Of a stretch of DNA of 64,000 nucleotides, positions 28,063 through 36,684 are shown piece by piece. The notes beneath the pieces were generated by a model. It worked only from the letters and a program-made list of their open reading frames with translations, did no database searches and was not told where the DNA came from. The translations under genes and the position numbers were made by a program. This DNA is from Flavobacterium praedii (GTDB taxonomy: Bacteria > Bacteroidota > Bacteroidia > Flavobacteriales > Flavobacteriaceae). Location: NCBI RefSeq assembly GCF_026810365.1, contig NZ_CP113948.1:3001001-3065000 (forward strand). Reading direction: 5' to 3'. Numbering within the stretch: the first letter of the stretch is position 1; the number at the start of each line of letters is the position of its first letter.

Positions 28063-28154
28063 AATTTATTCTTTTAGTTTTTGTTTGTTATCGGACGAAA
28101 TTATGAAAAATAACACAAAATCCTATTTTTTAAACAATTAAAAATCTTACAAGC

Positions 28155-29105
28155 CTAGCTTTTTCCATACAAAGCTTTAATTTTATCTACAATTACTTGC
28201 GCCAATCTTTCATGACTTTCATATGTCCATCCTGCTATGTGCGGTGTAAGAATCACTTTTCGACCATCCAATAAATACTGAAAAGCTTCGGGGGTATTTT
28301 TGTCTTGAAAGAGTGTTTCAAAAGATAATTTTTCGTATTCTAAAACGTCCAAGCCAGCACCAAGAACTTTTCCGGATTGCATAGCGGTAACCAAATCGGC
28401 AGTAATAATATTCTTTCCCCTTGAGGTATTGATTATCCAAATATTTTTTGCGAAAGCATTTATAAAATCCAAATTTACCATTTTATCCGTCTCGGGTGTC
28501 CACGGAATATGCAAACTCAAGACATCGGTTTTTTGTTGTAATTCTTGTAATGAAACCTGTTTGGCATTGGCATCACCTACATTTTCTTTGATGTCGTAAC
28601 ACAAAACTTCAACCTCAAAACCACGAAGTTTTTTAGCAAATGCTTTTCCCATGTTACCATAACCAATAATCCCAACGGTTTTACCATCGAGTTCGTATCC
28701 GCGATTTTTCTCTCTGTTCCATTCACCAGAACGAATTTCGCTATCGGCTATGTTTAATTTGTTGAAGAGTGACAAAATCATTCCCAAAGTATGTTCGGCA
28801 ACGGCATTACAATTCCCTTCGGGTGCGGCAATGAGTGCAATATTCTTAGAGATTGCATAATCACAATCGATACTTTCAAGCCCCGCGCCCACACGAGCAA
28901 TGAATTGCAAATTTGTAGCTTTGTCTAGGAACTGTTTGTCTATTTTAAAACGGCTTCGAATAACAATTCCTTGATAATCTTGAATTTTAGCTTCAATTTC
29001 TTGTTTTGAAGAAGTAAAATCGGCATGATTGATAAAACCTGCTTGTTCCAATTGATCCCAAAGTAAAGGGTGATTGCTGTCTATATGAAGGATTTTTATG
29101 TCCAT
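28155..29105 (-). CDS. D-2-hydroxyacid dehydrogenase (phosphoglycerate dehydrogenase-like)
   Basis: 316 residues from the ATG at 29105 (MDIKILHIDSNHPLLWDQL). NAD-binding loop VGIIGYGNMGKAFAKKL near residue 140, and the catalytic triad Arg in INTSRGK, Glu in LDVLEYEK and His in TPHIAGWTYES. No C-terminal ACT domain, so not a classical allosteric SerA. Bacteroidota often use such short enzymes in serine synthesis; no serC is seen nearby, so substrate assignment is open. Confidence 0.85.
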   Translation of the reverse strand: MDIKILHIDSNHPLLWDQLEQAGFINHADFTSSKQEIEAKIQDYQGIVIRSRFKIDKQFLDKATNLQFIARVGAGLESIDCDYAISKNIALIAAPEGNCNAVAEHTLGMILSLFNKLNIADSEIRSGEWNREKNRGYELDGKTVGIIGYGNMGKAFAKKLRGFEVEVLCYDIKENVGDANAKQVSLQELQQKTDVLSLHIPWTPETDKMVNLDFINAFAKNIWIINTSRGKNIITADLVTAMQSGKVLGAGLDVLEYEKLSFETLFQDKNTPEAFQYLLDGRKVILTPHIAGWTYESHERLAQVIVDKIKALYGKS

Positions 29106-29326
29106 AAATTTTGTTTTTTTAGTAATCAAAATAACAAAAAAAATACGGTTTTTAGTAACAAAACTTACTATAATTAATGGAGATTCTTCGTATCACCGAC
29201 TAAATGAACTATTATAGTTTATAAAATTATGGTATAAAAAAATTATAATGCTTTAAAAATTACTCAAAAAAAATTGAACTAATAAATTTATTTCCAATTA
29301 GTTACAAAATATATCTTAATATTTTT

Positions 29327-29334
29327 TAAATTTG
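29327..29334 (+). promoter_or_regulatory. Putative -7 element of the OmpA/HHH operon
   Basis: TAAATTTG fits TAnnTTTG. Its position rules out translation from the upstream TTG at 29332 and supports the ATG at 29359. Confidence 0.5.
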
Positions 29335-29358
29335 AGTAAACTTCTAAATTTTAATCCT

Positions 29359-30255
29359 ATGTCAAAAAAATTTTTATACCTATTGGGTATATTATTGGCA
29401 ATGCTTCTGGGAACTTGGATGTATCCAGATGAATGTTGTGCCAATGAGGAAAAACAAGGAACAGATGAAAAGATTATGGATGTTACAGCATCTGGTAATT
29501 CGTTTCAACTACAGGGAAATGGTTTTGATTATAAAACCAATCAAAATTTAAAATTCTTAAATGATGACAGTAATTTATTGAATCCAATAAGCGATTCGAT
29601 CAACATTGGAATTGTTAAATTAAAAGAATTTCTGGATCAAAGTCCAAATCAAAAACTACTAATTACGGGTTATGCTACTTCACTCGAAAAAAACACGACT
29701 AGTTTTGAAAATTTAGGATTTGCAAGAGCAGAAAATATAAAGAACTATTTTGTCACTATGGGAATACCTAAGGAAAAATTCACTACTGATGGAAAGATAA
29801 TCGATTCATGGAAAAGGAGCGGCGACACTTTATTAGGCCCAGCCAAATATCAATTCATATCAACAGAAGCTACTTCTAATGATAACAAATGGAATAGCCT
29901 TAGAGACTCAATAAATGCTAATCCATTAGTACTTTATTTTAAAACCAATCAAATAAACATCCAATTAAATCAAGAAGAAGCTGCAAAAATCGCAACTATT
30001 CAGAGGTATTTAGAAAAAGTTCCAGACAGCAAAATTTCGGCTATAGGGCATACGGATAATGTTGGTTCTCCTGAAAACAATATGCTTTTAGGTCAAGAAA
30101 GAGCCGATTTTGCCAAACGATATCTAATTAAAAAAGGCATAGACGAAACTAAAATAATCAGCACTTCTAAAGGGCAAACGGAACCAATTGCTGACAATGA
30201 ATCAGCTGAAGGAAAAGCCAAAAATAGACGTACCGTAATCACAATAAATAAATAG
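29359..30255 (+). CDS. OmpA-family protein with two OmpA-like domains
   Basis: 298 residues from the ATG at 29359. An N-terminal hydrophobic segment (KFLYLLGILLAMLLGTWM) acts as anchor or signal. Two OmpA-like units follow: one near 60-160 (KLKEFLDQSPNQKLLITGYAT, LGFARAENIKNYF) and one near 195-298 (LYFKTNQINIQ, ISAIGHTDNVGS, LGQERADFAKRYL, AKNRRTVITI). The second keeps the peptidoglycan-binding Asp/Arg residues; the first is degenerate. The next gene begins 26 bp on. Confidence 0.85.
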   Translation: MSKKFLYLLGILLAMLLGTWMYPDECCANEEKQGTDEKIMDVTASGNSFQLQGNGFDYKTNQNLKFLNDDSNLLNPISDSINIGIVKLKEFLDQSPNQKLLITGYATSLEKNTTSFENLGFARAENIKNYFVTMGIPKEKFTTDGKIIDSWKRSGDTLLGPAKYQFISTEATSNDNKWNSLRDSINANPLVLYFKTNQINIQLNQEEAAKIATIQRYLEKVPDSKISAIGHTDNVGSPENNMLLGQERADFAKRYLIKKGIDETKIISTSKGQTEPIADNESAEGKAKNRRTVITINK

Positions 30256-30281
30256 AATTTATAAACTAAAACAATATAATT

Positions 30282-30830
30282 ATGAATATACCATGTTATT
30301 TAATTCCCGCACTTGTTGGACTAATAAGTGGAATTTTAGGCTATTTGATAGGAAAAGCATCAGGAAATAATGATGAAGACAAAAACACAACATTACAAGC
30401 AGAATTAAACGCTTGCCAGAGTAATACTCAGAAACTTAAAACAAAAATTAACAATCTTGAAGCGGAACTCAACAAGCTACATGCCGATTCCACCGCAAAA
30501 ATTCAATCTTTCGCCGCTACCACAACTAGTTTACCATTTGACTCCAATTTGGCTTTTACAATTTTTGGCAAAAAAATTATTGAAGATGATTTAAAAATCA
30601 TTGAAGGAATTGGACCTAAAATTGAGGAATTGTTTCAGCAAAATGGCATCAAAACATGGAAATTACTGTCTGAAACTAGTGTTGATAAATGCCAAAGTAT
30701 TTTAGATTCTGGTGGTGAACGATTTGTGGTACACTCACCATCTACATGGCCTAAACAAGCCGAAATGGCCTACCTAGGTAAATGGAAAGAGCTAAAAGAG
30801 TGGCAAGACAACTTAAAAGGCGGGAAATAA
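30282..30830 (+). CDS. Membrane-anchored coiled-coil protein with helix-hairpin-helix domain
   Basis: 182 residues. N-terminal membrane helix (CYLIPALVGLISGILGYLIG), coiled coil (about 35-70, LQAELNACQSNTQKLKTKINNLEAE-type heptads) and a C-terminal HHH domain with LKIIEGIGPKIEELFQQNGI. Such HHH domains are often annotated as 5' nuclease-like, but no nuclease residues are present; it is a DNA- or protein-binding fold. Co-transcribed with the OmpA gene, so a link between envelope and nucleoid is conceivable but unproven. Confidence 0.75.
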   Translation: MNIPCYLIPALVGLISGILGYLIGKASGNNDEDKNTTLQAELNACQSNTQKLKTKINNLEAELNKLHADSTAKIQSFAATTTSLPFDSNLAFTIFGKKIIEDDLKIIEGIGPKIEELFQQNGIKTWKLLSETSVDKCQSILDSGGERFVVHSPSTWPKQAEMAYLGKWKELKEWQDNLKGGK

Positions 30831-30891
30831 TTTATATTAATTATTTCTTATTAATTTATTTCTTTTATCTAAGGCAACGAAAATAAAACGG

Positions 30892-30917
30892 GCGATAACT
30901 TATTGAGAAGTTATCGC
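30892..30917 (+). terminator. Terminator after the OmpA/HHH operon
   Basis: GCGATAACTT pairs with AAGTTATCGC around a six-base loop, followed by a T-rich tract. Confidence 0.8.
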
Positions 30918-31067
30918 TCATTTTTTGCTGTATTTTATACTAAAAATTAAATAAACCCCGAATCGCATTTAAAATCTACTATATCTGGGTTAAAAAAACA
31001 TGGTTTCTGGTTATATACTAAAATAATTAACCTACAATGATTAAATTAGCGAATCGTATTAAAACCA

Positions 31068-32243
31068 ATGCAAAAAATGAAATTAAGCAAAACATTTGAT
31101 GCTTTTTTCCAAAGTGAAAAAGCTGGAGGAATAATCCTTTTATTAGTTACAATACTGTCATTACTTTTGGCGAATTCTTCTATTCAAACCGAATACATCG
31201 GCTTTTGGAATACCGAAATTGGACATCATTCTATAACCCATTGGATTAATGATGGATTAATGACAATCTTCTTTTTATTGATTGGACTGGAATTAGAACG
31301 AGAAATTTATGATGGTGAATTGTCCAACATCAAAAATGCGATACTTCCAATTTTTGGAGCATTGGGAGGCATGATTGTTCCCGCTGGAATTTTTTTGGCA
31401 TTCAATTATGGCACTCTTACTCAAAACGGTGCCGGTATTCCTATGGCTACAGATATTGCTTTTGCCATTGGTGTTTTGTCATTATTAGGGAATAGAATTC
31501 CTGCCTCGTTAAAAATATTCTTAACAGCTCTTGCAGTCATTGATGACTTGGGTGCCATACTTGTGATTGCCATATTTTATACTCAAACCATTGCATTTGA
31601 TAATTTATTAATTGCATTTGCTATTATGGGGTTCCTCTTTATCTTAAACCGACGAAAAGTACATCACCTGGCACCTTACTTAATTGGAGGTGCATTTATG
31701 TGGTATTTTATGTTGAATTCAGGCGTTCACGCCACTATTACTGGTGTCTTATTAGCATTTGTCATTCCATTTGGTGACGGTAGTTCAAAAACAGCTTCTT
31801 ATCAATTGCAACATTTTCTTCATAAACCGGTTGCCTTTTTTATCCTTCCCCTTTTTGCTATTGCCAATACTTGCATAGCTATAAATTCGAACTGGCATGC
31901 GGGATTAAGCCATGAAAATTCAATAGGAATTATATTAGGACTTGTCATAGGAAAGCCTTTGGGCATCTGGTTCTTTTCATTTCTGGCAGTAACCTTAGGC
32001 ATTTGTACATTGCCTAAAGATTTAAAATGGAAAAACATTTTGGGAGCAGGCATGCTCGGAGGTATTGGATTTACCATGTCTATTTTTATCACTTTATTAG
32101 CTTTTAAAAACGATGGTGAAGAAATTATAACCTATTCTAAAATAGCCATTTTGATTGCTTCCTTTCTATCTGGAACTTTTGGTTTTTTATGGTTAAAACT
32201 CACTTTTAAAAATCCAATAAAAAAATTAAAATCAAATAAATAG
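31068..32243 (+). CDS. nhaA: Na+/H+ antiporter NhaA
   Basis: 391 residues, about twelve membrane helices. Family signatures: FFQSEKAGGIILL, INDGLMTIFFLLIGLELERE, and PMATDIAFAIGVLSLLG plus ALAVIDDLGAILVIAIFY with the paired ion-binding aspartates. It exports Na+ in exchange for protons at alkaline pH. Start at 31068 or the in-frame ATG at 31077; the latter resembles the family start (MKLSKTF). Confidence 0.95.
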   Translation: MQKMKLSKTFDAFFQSEKAGGIILLLVTILSLLLANSSIQTEYIGFWNTEIGHHSITHWINDGLMTIFFLLIGLELEREIYDGELSNIKNAILPIFGALGGMIVPAGIFLAFNYGTLTQNGAGIPMATDIAFAIGVLSLLGNRIPASLKIFLTALAVIDDLGAILVIAIFYTQTIAFDNLLIAFAIMGFLFILNRRKVHHLAPYLIGGAFMWYFMLNSGVHATITGVLLAFVIPFGDGSSKTASYQLQHFLHKPVAFFILPLFAIANTCIAINSNWHAGLSHENSIGIILGLVIGKPLGIWFFSFLAVTLGICTLPKDLKWKNILGAGMLGGIGFTMSIFITLLAFKNDGEEIITYSKIAILIASFLSGTFGFLWLKLTFKNPIKKLKSNK

Positions 32244-32389
32244 GACTAAAAAACGTCTCAAAACATTTGTAAAATAAAATTTATTCTTTTCTTTGTAGAG
32301 AAAATATTTACAAAGATTACGTTTTCCATGTCATAAACTATTAGAATCTTAAATTATTTTGTTCTATAAACCAAGTGATGCATGTAATC

Positions 32390-33049
32390 ATGAAAAAAAT
32401 ATATTTTTTGCCTTTATTGTGTTTCACTTTTTTATTTCAAAGTTGCTTTGAAGTGATCGAAGAAGTAAAAATGAAGGATGATGGATCAGGGCATTTTAAT
32501 TTCGTGATTAATTTTAGCCAAAGCAAAACTAAAATCAATTCGGTTTTAAAAATGCAAAAAATTAATGGCTACACCATTCCTTCCAAAGAAGAAATTAAAA
32601 AGGAAGCCAACAAACTAGAAGAACTAGCTCAAAATACCACAGGAATTTCAAATGTAAAAACCAATATTGACTTGACGAATTATATTTTTGTAGTTGATTT
32701 GGATTTTCAAAAAATTACTTATTTGAATGCTGTTTTTTTAAAACTTAAAAAAAGTAAAAAAATAGACCCTAGCATTACAACCGACTATTTTTCGTATAAC
32801 GATAAAAAATTTATTCGCAGTCAAAAAGTACCTATAAAAGCGCTGTATGACAAAATGGAAAAAGCAGATGCAGCAGTTTTTGAAACTGCAAAATATACCT
32901 CTGTTTACAAATTTGATTCGACTATAAAATCATTTTCTAACAAAAACGCTACTCCATCTAAAAGCAAAAAAGCCATAAAATTAAATAGCTCAATAATCAA
33001 CGTGATTAACGGCAACGAAAAAATTGAAAACACCATTACACTCAATTAA
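32390..33049 (+). CDS. Lipoprotein of unknown function
   Basis: 219 residues from the ATG at 32390; lipobox LFQSC (LPLLCFTFLFQSCFEVIEEV). The start of the mature part, EEVKMKDDGSGHFNFVINFSQSKTK, is a pattern seen in Bacteroidota lipoproteins with a repeated beta-sheet core. No enzyme motif seen. Lys-rich C-terminus. First of three consecutive envelope genes. Confidence 0.65.
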   Translation: MKKIYFLPLLCFTFLFQSCFEVIEEVKMKDDGSGHFNFVINFSQSKTKINSVLKMQKINGYTIPSKEEIKKEANKLEELAQNTTGISNVKTNIDLTNYIFVVDLDFQKITYLNAVFLKLKKSKKIDPSITTDYFSYNDKKFIRSQKVPIKALYDKMEKADAAVFETAKYTSVYKFDSTIKSFSNKNATPSKSKKAIKLNSSIINVINGNEKIENTITLN

Positions 33050-33054
33050 AAACA

Positions 33055-33118
33055 AATGAAATCGCTATGACAGAAGTCGTCACAATTACCAATAAAGAAC
33101 TAGCGAAACCATATCTCC
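33055..33118 (+). promoter_or_regulatory. Structured leader-type element, copy B
   Basis: TCGCTA (33062-33067) pairs with TAGCGA (33101-33106), enclosing TGAC (33068-33071) and GTCA (33079-33082). Alignment to 16393-16455 without gaps in the helix region shows compensatory changes. The outer helix ends 35 nt before the start codon at 33141. Confidence 0.55.
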
Positions 33119-33140
33119 TCAATTAAAATAGTATTTAAAA

Positions 33141-35135
33141 ATGAAAAATTTTATAATAATCCTTATTATTTGCTTCTCAACTACTTCACAAGCCCAAGAT
33201 TTAGCAAACAAAGTTCCTGAAAACGCTCCTTTTGCTTTAAGCTTCAACGGTAAAAACATAAACGAAAAAGTCCCCATAAAAACCATACAAGACTACCCGT
33301 GGATGCAGTCTTTAATAGAAAAAGAATTGAAGTTTTTACCTAAAGATTTAACCCAAACCGGTATAGATTTCAATAACAAGCACTATCAATACTACATCAA
33401 AAAAGATTCTGTGATGAACTATGTAATTTTGATACCATTAAATAATACCTCCCTATTTGAAAAGCTAGTTCAAAGTAAATATGGAGATAGTCTTAAGATA
33501 AAAAACCAAGGATCATACTCCAGAGTAAGTACCTCAAAAAAACATCATTTGGCTTGGAATGACAAATTTGCTGTATTAATCAATGCCAGTTATACCAAAC
33601 CATACCAGTATAATGATACCGATCCGTATGCAAACCTAACAAGTATGGACACAACTGGAGTATTAGTTGATACAGCAGCAGTCAATTATGACATGGCAGC
33701 ACCAGCTTATGAGGCTGAAGAAACGGTTAAAACTACTCCAGAGAAAAAAACAAAATCAAAAAAAGGCAAGAAATCAAAAAAAGTAAAAACAGAGCCTGTA
33801 ATTGTTGATCCAACAGAAGAGGAAATTTATGCTGCACAAGATAAAGCAAATGCAGAATTAGAAGAAACCAATAGAAAACTTTTAGAACTTGAACTTAAGA
33901 AAACAGATTCTATTGAGAGTTTAAAAATAAATCCGATTGTAGATTTAATTTTTAAAGAGGCATTTGATTCCAAAACAGAGTCGCCAATGGGTAATTCTAT
34001 ACTCTTTAAAAACAACAATCCTAAATCTGATTTTTATGTTTTTGCAGATTTGGATACCTTAACTAATCAAGTATATACTTCATTATTAGGAAGTAATTCA
34101 CATTTGTCAGGGATTTACAAAAATGGATTATTGAATAGTAGTTTCTACGCAAATGTATACTTCGAAAATGACAAAATTCGATTGAGTCAAGTCGTAACTC
34201 CTAAAAACGAAGAAACAAAAAAATCATATCAAGGGATGTTTAATTCAAAAATAGATAAAAACCTTTTGAACTATGTCGGGAAAAATGTGATGGGGTATTA
34301 TTCCATTGCGATGGACACCCAAGCCATTATGAATTATGAATATACCATTTTGAAAAACACATTGAATTCAGCTTACCAAACGTATGCCAAAGACGCCAGT
34401 GGTAAAGAAGCCGATGTAATTATTGATGCTCTTGCTTTGCTCTTGGATGAAAAGGCCATAGCAGATTTAGTTCCGGGTACTGCCCTTTTTGTGCTTCACG
34501 ATTTGAAAAAAGTACAAAGAGATTACGTTTCCATTACATACGATGAAAATTATGAACAACTGGAAACAAAAGGCACTAAAGAAGAAATTCAACCTGATTT
34601 TACGTTTCTTATGAATACGAGAAACGAATCATTTGTGAATAAATTATTGCAGCTTCCGCTAAACAAAAGCAAATTTACAGCGACCGATTACCAATTGACT
34701 AACGGGTATTATTCGATTCATTTTGAAAAAGACAATATTTTAGAATACTTATATATAGGTTTAAAAAATGGTGCGGTAATGATCACTACATCCAAAGAAA
34801 ACATAGAAAACCTCATCAATCAAAAAGTAATGCCAATACAAGAAGCATTCAAGAAATCCATCTCCAAAAACAATTCGGCAGTCTGGATCGATCTTCAAAA
34901 AATAATTAAAGCTTCTAAAACTGAATTTGACAAGGAGTCCAAAACCAATTATTTTGATATTGCCCTAAAAAATGCTGGAGAAATTTCGATGGAAACCAAA
35001 TATAAAAATGGGAACATTGTTTCAGAATCTTCATATACTATTAAAGGGGAACACTCCAATAGTTTACAATATTTCTTTGATGTTATGAACGAAATGTATA
35101 CGGAAAGCAAAAAAGAACCAACTGTTACAGAATAA
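33141..35135 (+). CDS. Secreted envelope protein of unknown function (DUF4836-like)
   Basis: 664 residues with signal peptide MKNFIIILIICFSTTSQAQ. The mature N-terminus LANKVPENAPFALSFNGKNI resembles DUF4836/DUF3352-type proteins, which start with VPxxA. A lysine-rich stretch (EKKTKSKKGKKSKKVKTE, near 198-215) and a charged helix (EEIYAAQDKANAELEETNRKLLELELKK) divide it in two. No catalytic motif seen. The next gene starts almost directly after the stop, so they are co-transcribed. Confidence 0.65.
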   Translation: MKNFIIILIICFSTTSQAQDLANKVPENAPFALSFNGKNINEKVPIKTIQDYPWMQSLIEKELKFLPKDLTQTGIDFNNKHYQYYIKKDSVMNYVILIPLNNTSLFEKLVQSKYGDSLKIKNQGSYSRVSTSKKHHLAWNDKFAVLINASYTKPYQYNDTDPYANLTSMDTTGVLVDTAAVNYDMAAPAYEAEETVKTTPEKKTKSKKGKKSKKVKTEPVIVDPTEEEIYAAQDKANAELEETNRKLLELELKKTDSIESLKINPIVDLIFKEAFDSKTESPMGNSILFKNNNPKSDFYVFADLDTLTNQVYTSLLGSNSHLSGIYKNGLLNSSFYANVYFENDKIRLSQVVTPKNEETKKSYQGMFNSKIDKNLLNYVGKNVMGYYSIAMDTQAIMNYEYTILKNTLNSAYQTYAKDASGKEADVIIDALALLLDEKAIADLVPGTALFVLHDLKKVQRDYVSITYDENYEQLETKGTKEEIQPDFTFLMNTRNESFVNKLLQLPLNKSKFTATDYQLTNGYYSIHFEKDNILEYLYIGLKNGAVMITTSKENIENLINQKVMPIQEAFKKSISKNNSAVWIDLQKIIKASKTEFDKESKTNYFDIALKNAGEISMETKYKNGNIVSESSYTIKGEHSNSLQYFFDVMNEMYTESKKEPTVTE

Positions 35136-35138
35136 TTG

Positions 35139-36512
35139 ATGAAATTTTTTAAAAGTATTTTCTTTAAAGTTGTCATACTTCTTATTGTTTTAGGAAGTAT
35201 GACAATTTTTTATTGGTACGGATACCCTAAAGAATTTGATGCCAAATGCATTCCTAAAAATGCGGATGGAATCGTGATGATAGATGTAAAGAATCTCAGA
35301 AATTGTTTTATGTATTCCTATCTAAAAAATCCTTCTAAATGGTTCCATAATAAGAATGAAAAAGGAATAAATGAAACATTTTCTTTTTCTAATTCTGGTA
35401 TTAAAACCCCCAATTATCTGGCTTTATTTCACCTCGAAAACCAATCCTTAACGCAATGGTATTCTGTTTTAAAAATTGAAAATGAGACAGCATTTGAAAG
35501 TGCAATATTAAAAGGGAAATTCAGCAAACTAAAACTAAAAAACGGTTTGAGTTGCTATCATTCCAGTGCGATGGAGATTCTAATTTTAAAACATTCAAAT
35601 CAAATTTTAATTTCGAATCTTTCAGAAAAACAAAAAGCAATTGGAATACAAACCGCAGAAGAGTTGTTCTTGAAAAAGCAGTTTTTGAATTCTGAAAAAA
35701 TAGCGAAAACAATAGACACTCCGAATGCAATAACTATTTGGATCAAAAAAAACAGTTTTCTAGAAGACGATGGAATTGTAAATATTACTTTGGAAGGACA
35801 AAAAATTATAGCAGAAGGACAATTAAAATTAGATTCAAAATATAAAAAACAAACTCGATTTTCTCAAAATCCAGATGCATTGATGTCACTTGGTTTTGAT
35901 TTTGGAATGATTCAGAATCAAAAAATCATCACTGGAAATTCCGATAAAATCAAAAAAACTATGGGATTCAACTTGGATTCTATTTTGGCTTATAAACCAA
36001 GTAAAACGGAACTATTCATCTATCCAATGATGGAAAAGAAAGTTTCTGCAATAAGTTATGATTATGATGACGACTTTAATCTGGCGAAAAAAATAACTGT
36101 ACATACGAATCGGGAACCTTCTTTTTACTTTTCAATTCAATCAAAGAATTCTCAAAAAGTCTATAATTATCTTAAAACTCAAAAAACGATTGATAACCAT
36201 AGTGTTTTTTTGAACTTTCCTTTGGCAACGACCAAAGCATATGTTAAAAACAACACTTTAGCATTCGAAGCAAATCCATCAAAACAAAGCATTTTAAAGG
36301 CTTCAGAACCTAAAATTGGTTATTTACTATTAAATTTCAAAAAGCTAGAATCGAAAGATTGGAAGTCTATTATTGGCAAAAACAAAAATTTTGAACTTCT
36401 AAAATCGTTTGAACACTTTGAAATTAATCTTAAACAAGAAAATAATCTAGGACATTTTCAAGCTGAATTAACAACCAAAAAAGGAAAAGATCTTATTACT
36501 ATTTTGAAGTAA
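35139..36512 (+). CDS. Membrane-anchored protein of unknown function
   Basis: 457 residues from the ATG at 35139 (the TTG at 35136 is less likely). One N-terminal membrane helix (FFKVVILLIVLGSMTIFYWYG), then a periplasmic region starting CIPKNADGIVMIDVKNLRN, similar in layout to the preceding protein (VPENAPFALSF). The two may be distant paralogues working together in the envelope; this is inference. No recognisable active site. Confidence 0.65.
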   Translation: MKFFKSIFFKVVILLIVLGSMTIFYWYGYPKEFDAKCIPKNADGIVMIDVKNLRNCFMYSYLKNPSKWFHNKNEKGINETFSFSNSGIKTPNYLALFHLENQSLTQWYSVLKIENETAFESAILKGKFSKLKLKNGLSCYHSSAMEILILKHSNQILISNLSEKQKAIGIQTAEELFLKKQFLNSEKIAKTIDTPNAITIWIKKNSFLEDDGIVNITLEGQKIIAEGQLKLDSKYKKQTRFSQNPDALMSLGFDFGMIQNQKIITGNSDKIKKTMGFNLDSILAYKPSKTELFIYPMMEKKVSAISYDYDDDFNLAKKITVHTNREPSFYFSIQSKNSQKVYNYLKTQKTIDNHSVFLNFPLATTKAYVKNNTLAFEANPSKQSILKASEPKIGYLLLNFKKLESKDWKSIIGKNKNFELLKSFEHFEINLKQENNLGHFQAELTTKKGKDLITILK

Positions 36513-36626
36513 AAACACTAAAAAAGAGTCAGTATTATAATGTAGTAAATATTACAGTTTTTATTCACATATTACGTAAAAATACGTGTTTTGTCGTATT
36601 TATCATCCCAGTTATACCTATTTGAA

Positions 36627-36634
36627 TATATTTG
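36627..36634 (+). promoter_or_regulatory. Putative -7 element before the DUF1800 gene
   Basis: TATATTTG fits TAnnTTTG, with a leader of about 45 nt before the ATG at 36685. No TTG at the ideal distance. Confidence 0.4.
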
Positions 36635-36684
36635 TCGTTTGTAGTTAGTCATTAATCATCACTACTAAATTTGAATAAATATTT

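Noticed and set aside
30282..30830. 5' nuclease
   Set aside because: Only the helix-hairpin-helix fold is present; no nuclease residues.
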